Shown here in pieces: positions 6,163-7,100 of a stretch of 7,100 bases of DNA. A program made the translations under genes and the position numbers. Source of the stretch: Blautia sp. (GTDB lineage: Bacteria > Bacillota > Clostridia > Lachnospirales > Lachnospiraceae); contig JAFWDX010000198.1 in the NCBI GenBank assembly GCA_017515945.1, positions 1 through 7,100 on the forward strand, read 5' to 3'. The notes beneath the pieces were generated by a model, which ran no database searches, was not told the origin of the DNA, and was given only the letters and a program-made list of their open reading frames with translations. Position 1 is the first letter of the stretch. Each line of letters begins with the position of its first letter.

Positions 6163-6963
6163 TCAGCCCACGATCATGCCTCCGTTCACATCGATCCGCG
6201 CGCCGTTGACAAAGCCGGACTCCTCGCTGGCGAGGAAACAGAACGCGGCTGCCACATCCTGCGGCACGCCCAGCCTGCCGATGGGGGTCCTGGCCAGCAT
6301 ATCCGCGCGTACCTCGTCACTCAGTTTGTCCTCAGACGGCACATCCCCTTCGATATGGCCGATCAGGATGCAATTCGTCGTGATCCCTTTCGGACCCAGT
6401 TCCCTGGCCATTTCATAAGTCAGCGCCTCCAGTCCGCCCCTGGCCGCCGCGAAGGAGGGATCCATGAAATAGCCGCCGTTGCGGGCATCGCAGGTCGTGA
6501 TGTTGATGATCCGCGGAGCCTTGCTTTTTTCCAGATAAGGCAGGCAGAGTTTTGCATTGACAAAAGCCGATTCCACGACCTCCATGGAATGCCGCCAGAT
6601 CTCCCTGTTGGTCTCTTCAAAGCCGTACCGGATATGGCCGTCCTTGGCATTGACACAGACATCGATGCCGCCGAAGCGCTGTGCCACCCAGTCAATCACA
6701 TCCTTCATGCGGGAGTTTTCGTTATAAATCTCCGGAGCCGCTTCCATATTTGCCTGAAGCTGCGCCTGGGGATTCTGGGCAAAGCCCACGACCTGATCCC
6801 TGTATTTCGGATCCAGTTTGGCGATGGCTGCCTGGGCTTTTGAATGAAATCCGCTCAGGAAGGCCACATTCATACCTGCCTCCAGGGCTGCATTGATCAT
6901 GGCCAGGCCGTTGTTGCCCGCGCCGCCGGTGATGACCATCGTCCTGCCTTTTAATGTATACAT
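6163..6963 (-). CDS. SDR-fold protein with substituted catalytic tetrad
   Basis: This is a short-chain dehydrogenase/reductase-fold protein of 266 aa, a normal classical SDR length. The dinucleotide-binding motif TGGAGNNG (12-19) is intact. C-terminal family features are also present: MARELGPKGITTNCI (185-199), TPIGRLGVPQDVAAAFCFLAS (226-246) and GARIDVNGG (254-262). The active site is not: aligned by eye, the helix-4 Asn becomes Val129, the catalytic Ser becomes Thr157 (INITT), and YxxxK becomes Phe171-x3-Arg175 (PSFAAARGGLEALT). The usual NNAG motif reads VNAKDG (104-109). The end of the second strand (FLSGFH, 35-40) lacks the Asp typical of NAD-specific enzymes. The protein may bind NAD(P) yet lack normal Tyr-Lys chemistry, acting as a non-redox enzyme or binding partner. 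The ATG at 6963 follows a strong AAAGGAGGA site. It is the first gene of the visible cluster. Confidence 0.9.
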   Translation of the reverse strand: MYTLKGRTMVITGGAGNNGLAMINAALEAGMNVAFLSGFHSKAQAAIAKLDPKYRDQVVGFAQNPQAQLQANMEAAPEIYNENSRMKDVIDWVAQRFGGIDVCVNAKDGHIRYGFEETNREIWRHSMEVVESAFVNAKLCLPYLEKSKAPRIINITTCDARNGGYFMDPSFAAARGGLEALTYEMARELGPKGITTNCILIGHIEGDVPSEDKLSDEVRADMLARTPIGRLGVPQDVAAAFCFLASEESGFVNGARIDVNGGMIVG

Positions 6964-7039
6964 GTTTTATCCTCCTTTTGATACCTTGCGCGATCATGTA
7001 TCCGGTTTTCCGCGCGGGATATGCAGAGGCTCCATACAC

Positions 7040-7059
7040 GTGGAAGCAAAGCATTCCAC
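7040..7059. other. Small hairpin in the leader of the SDR gene
   Basis: GTGGAA (7040-7045) pairs with TTCCAC (7054-7059). Two more GC pairs lie inside after a one-base bulge, closing an AAA loop. It lies about 80 bp upstream of the SDR start. No T-run follows on either strand, so it is not a convincing terminator. It could be an operator or leader structure. Confidence 0.4.
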
Positions 7060-7076
7060 TTATTAAGACCCTCTTG

Positions 7077-7100
7077 GTAACTGTTCAGTCAGCACCTCGC
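7077..7100. repeat. Copy 2 of the 24-nt dispersed element (cut by window edge)
   Basis: This segment matches 2162-2185 at 20 of 24 positions in the same orientation and ends exactly at the window border, so the bases beyond it are not visible. The sequence to its left (7060-7076) does not resemble the left stem arm of copy 1. Thus either only half of the element is present or the stem partner is absent here. Confidence 0.6.

Noticed and set aside
6158..6176. CACGATCA repeated twice around the SDR stop codon, and a 5-bp hairpin at 6121-6136
   Set aside because: Both are too short to separate from chance, and no T-run follows to make a terminator.
1..7100. CRISPR array, tRNA/rRNA, insertion sequence or toxin-antitoxin pair
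   Set aside because: I saw no regularly spaced repeats, no tRNA-like cloverleaf, no transposase and no small paired genes on either strand.

Overview
All genes in this window lie on the minus strand, so the biological order runs from the right end (7100) to the left end (1). Strong AAAGGAGG/GGAGG-type ribosome binding sites, moderately GC-rich coding sequence, an Opp/Dpp-type ABC transporter and the protein styles point to an anaerobic Bacillota, plausibly a gut Clostridia/Lachnospiraceae member. That placement is inference; there is no rRNA or marker gene to confirm it.

Layout in the direction of transcription: (i) a 137-bp leader (7100-6964) with a repeat fragment at the window edge and a small hairpin; (ii) a short-chain dehydrogenase/reductase (SDR)-fold protein (6963-6163) with an intact nucleotide-binding glycine motif but all four residues of the catalytic tetrad replaced; (iii) a 283-aa protein (6065-5214) that I place in the 2,4-diacetylphloroglucinol (DAPG) hydrolase PhlG / phloretin hydrolase family of zinc-dependent C-C hydrolases; (iv) a 421-aa cytoplasmic alpha/beta hydrolase with a GHSGG nucleophile elbow and a large cap (5197-3932); (v) a 137-bp gap holding a good sigma-A-type promoter, an inverted repeat and an A-rich leader; (vi) an ABC importer of the peptide/nickel/opine class: binding protein (3794-2241), a 17-bp-stem hairpin, permease B (2115-1153), permease C (1160-222) and the first 61 codons of the ATPase (185-1), which runs off the window.

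Reading: the three enzymes and the importer look like one uptake-and-breakdown locus. The likely picture is that the importer brings in a small organic compound and the cytoplasmic enzymes cleave it. If the family call for the 283-aa protein is right, an acylated phenol (phloretin-like or acylphloroglucinol-like, for example plant-derived) is a reasonable candidate substrate, with the alpha/beta hydrolase acting on an ester, lactone or C-C bond. The substrate is not determined by the sequence. The most unusual items are the catalytically altered SDR inside this locus, the DAPG/phloretin-hydrolase-like gene next to a dedicated importer, the binding protein without a lipobox, and a conserved 24-nt element found both in the loop of the intercistronic hairpin and at the right window edge.
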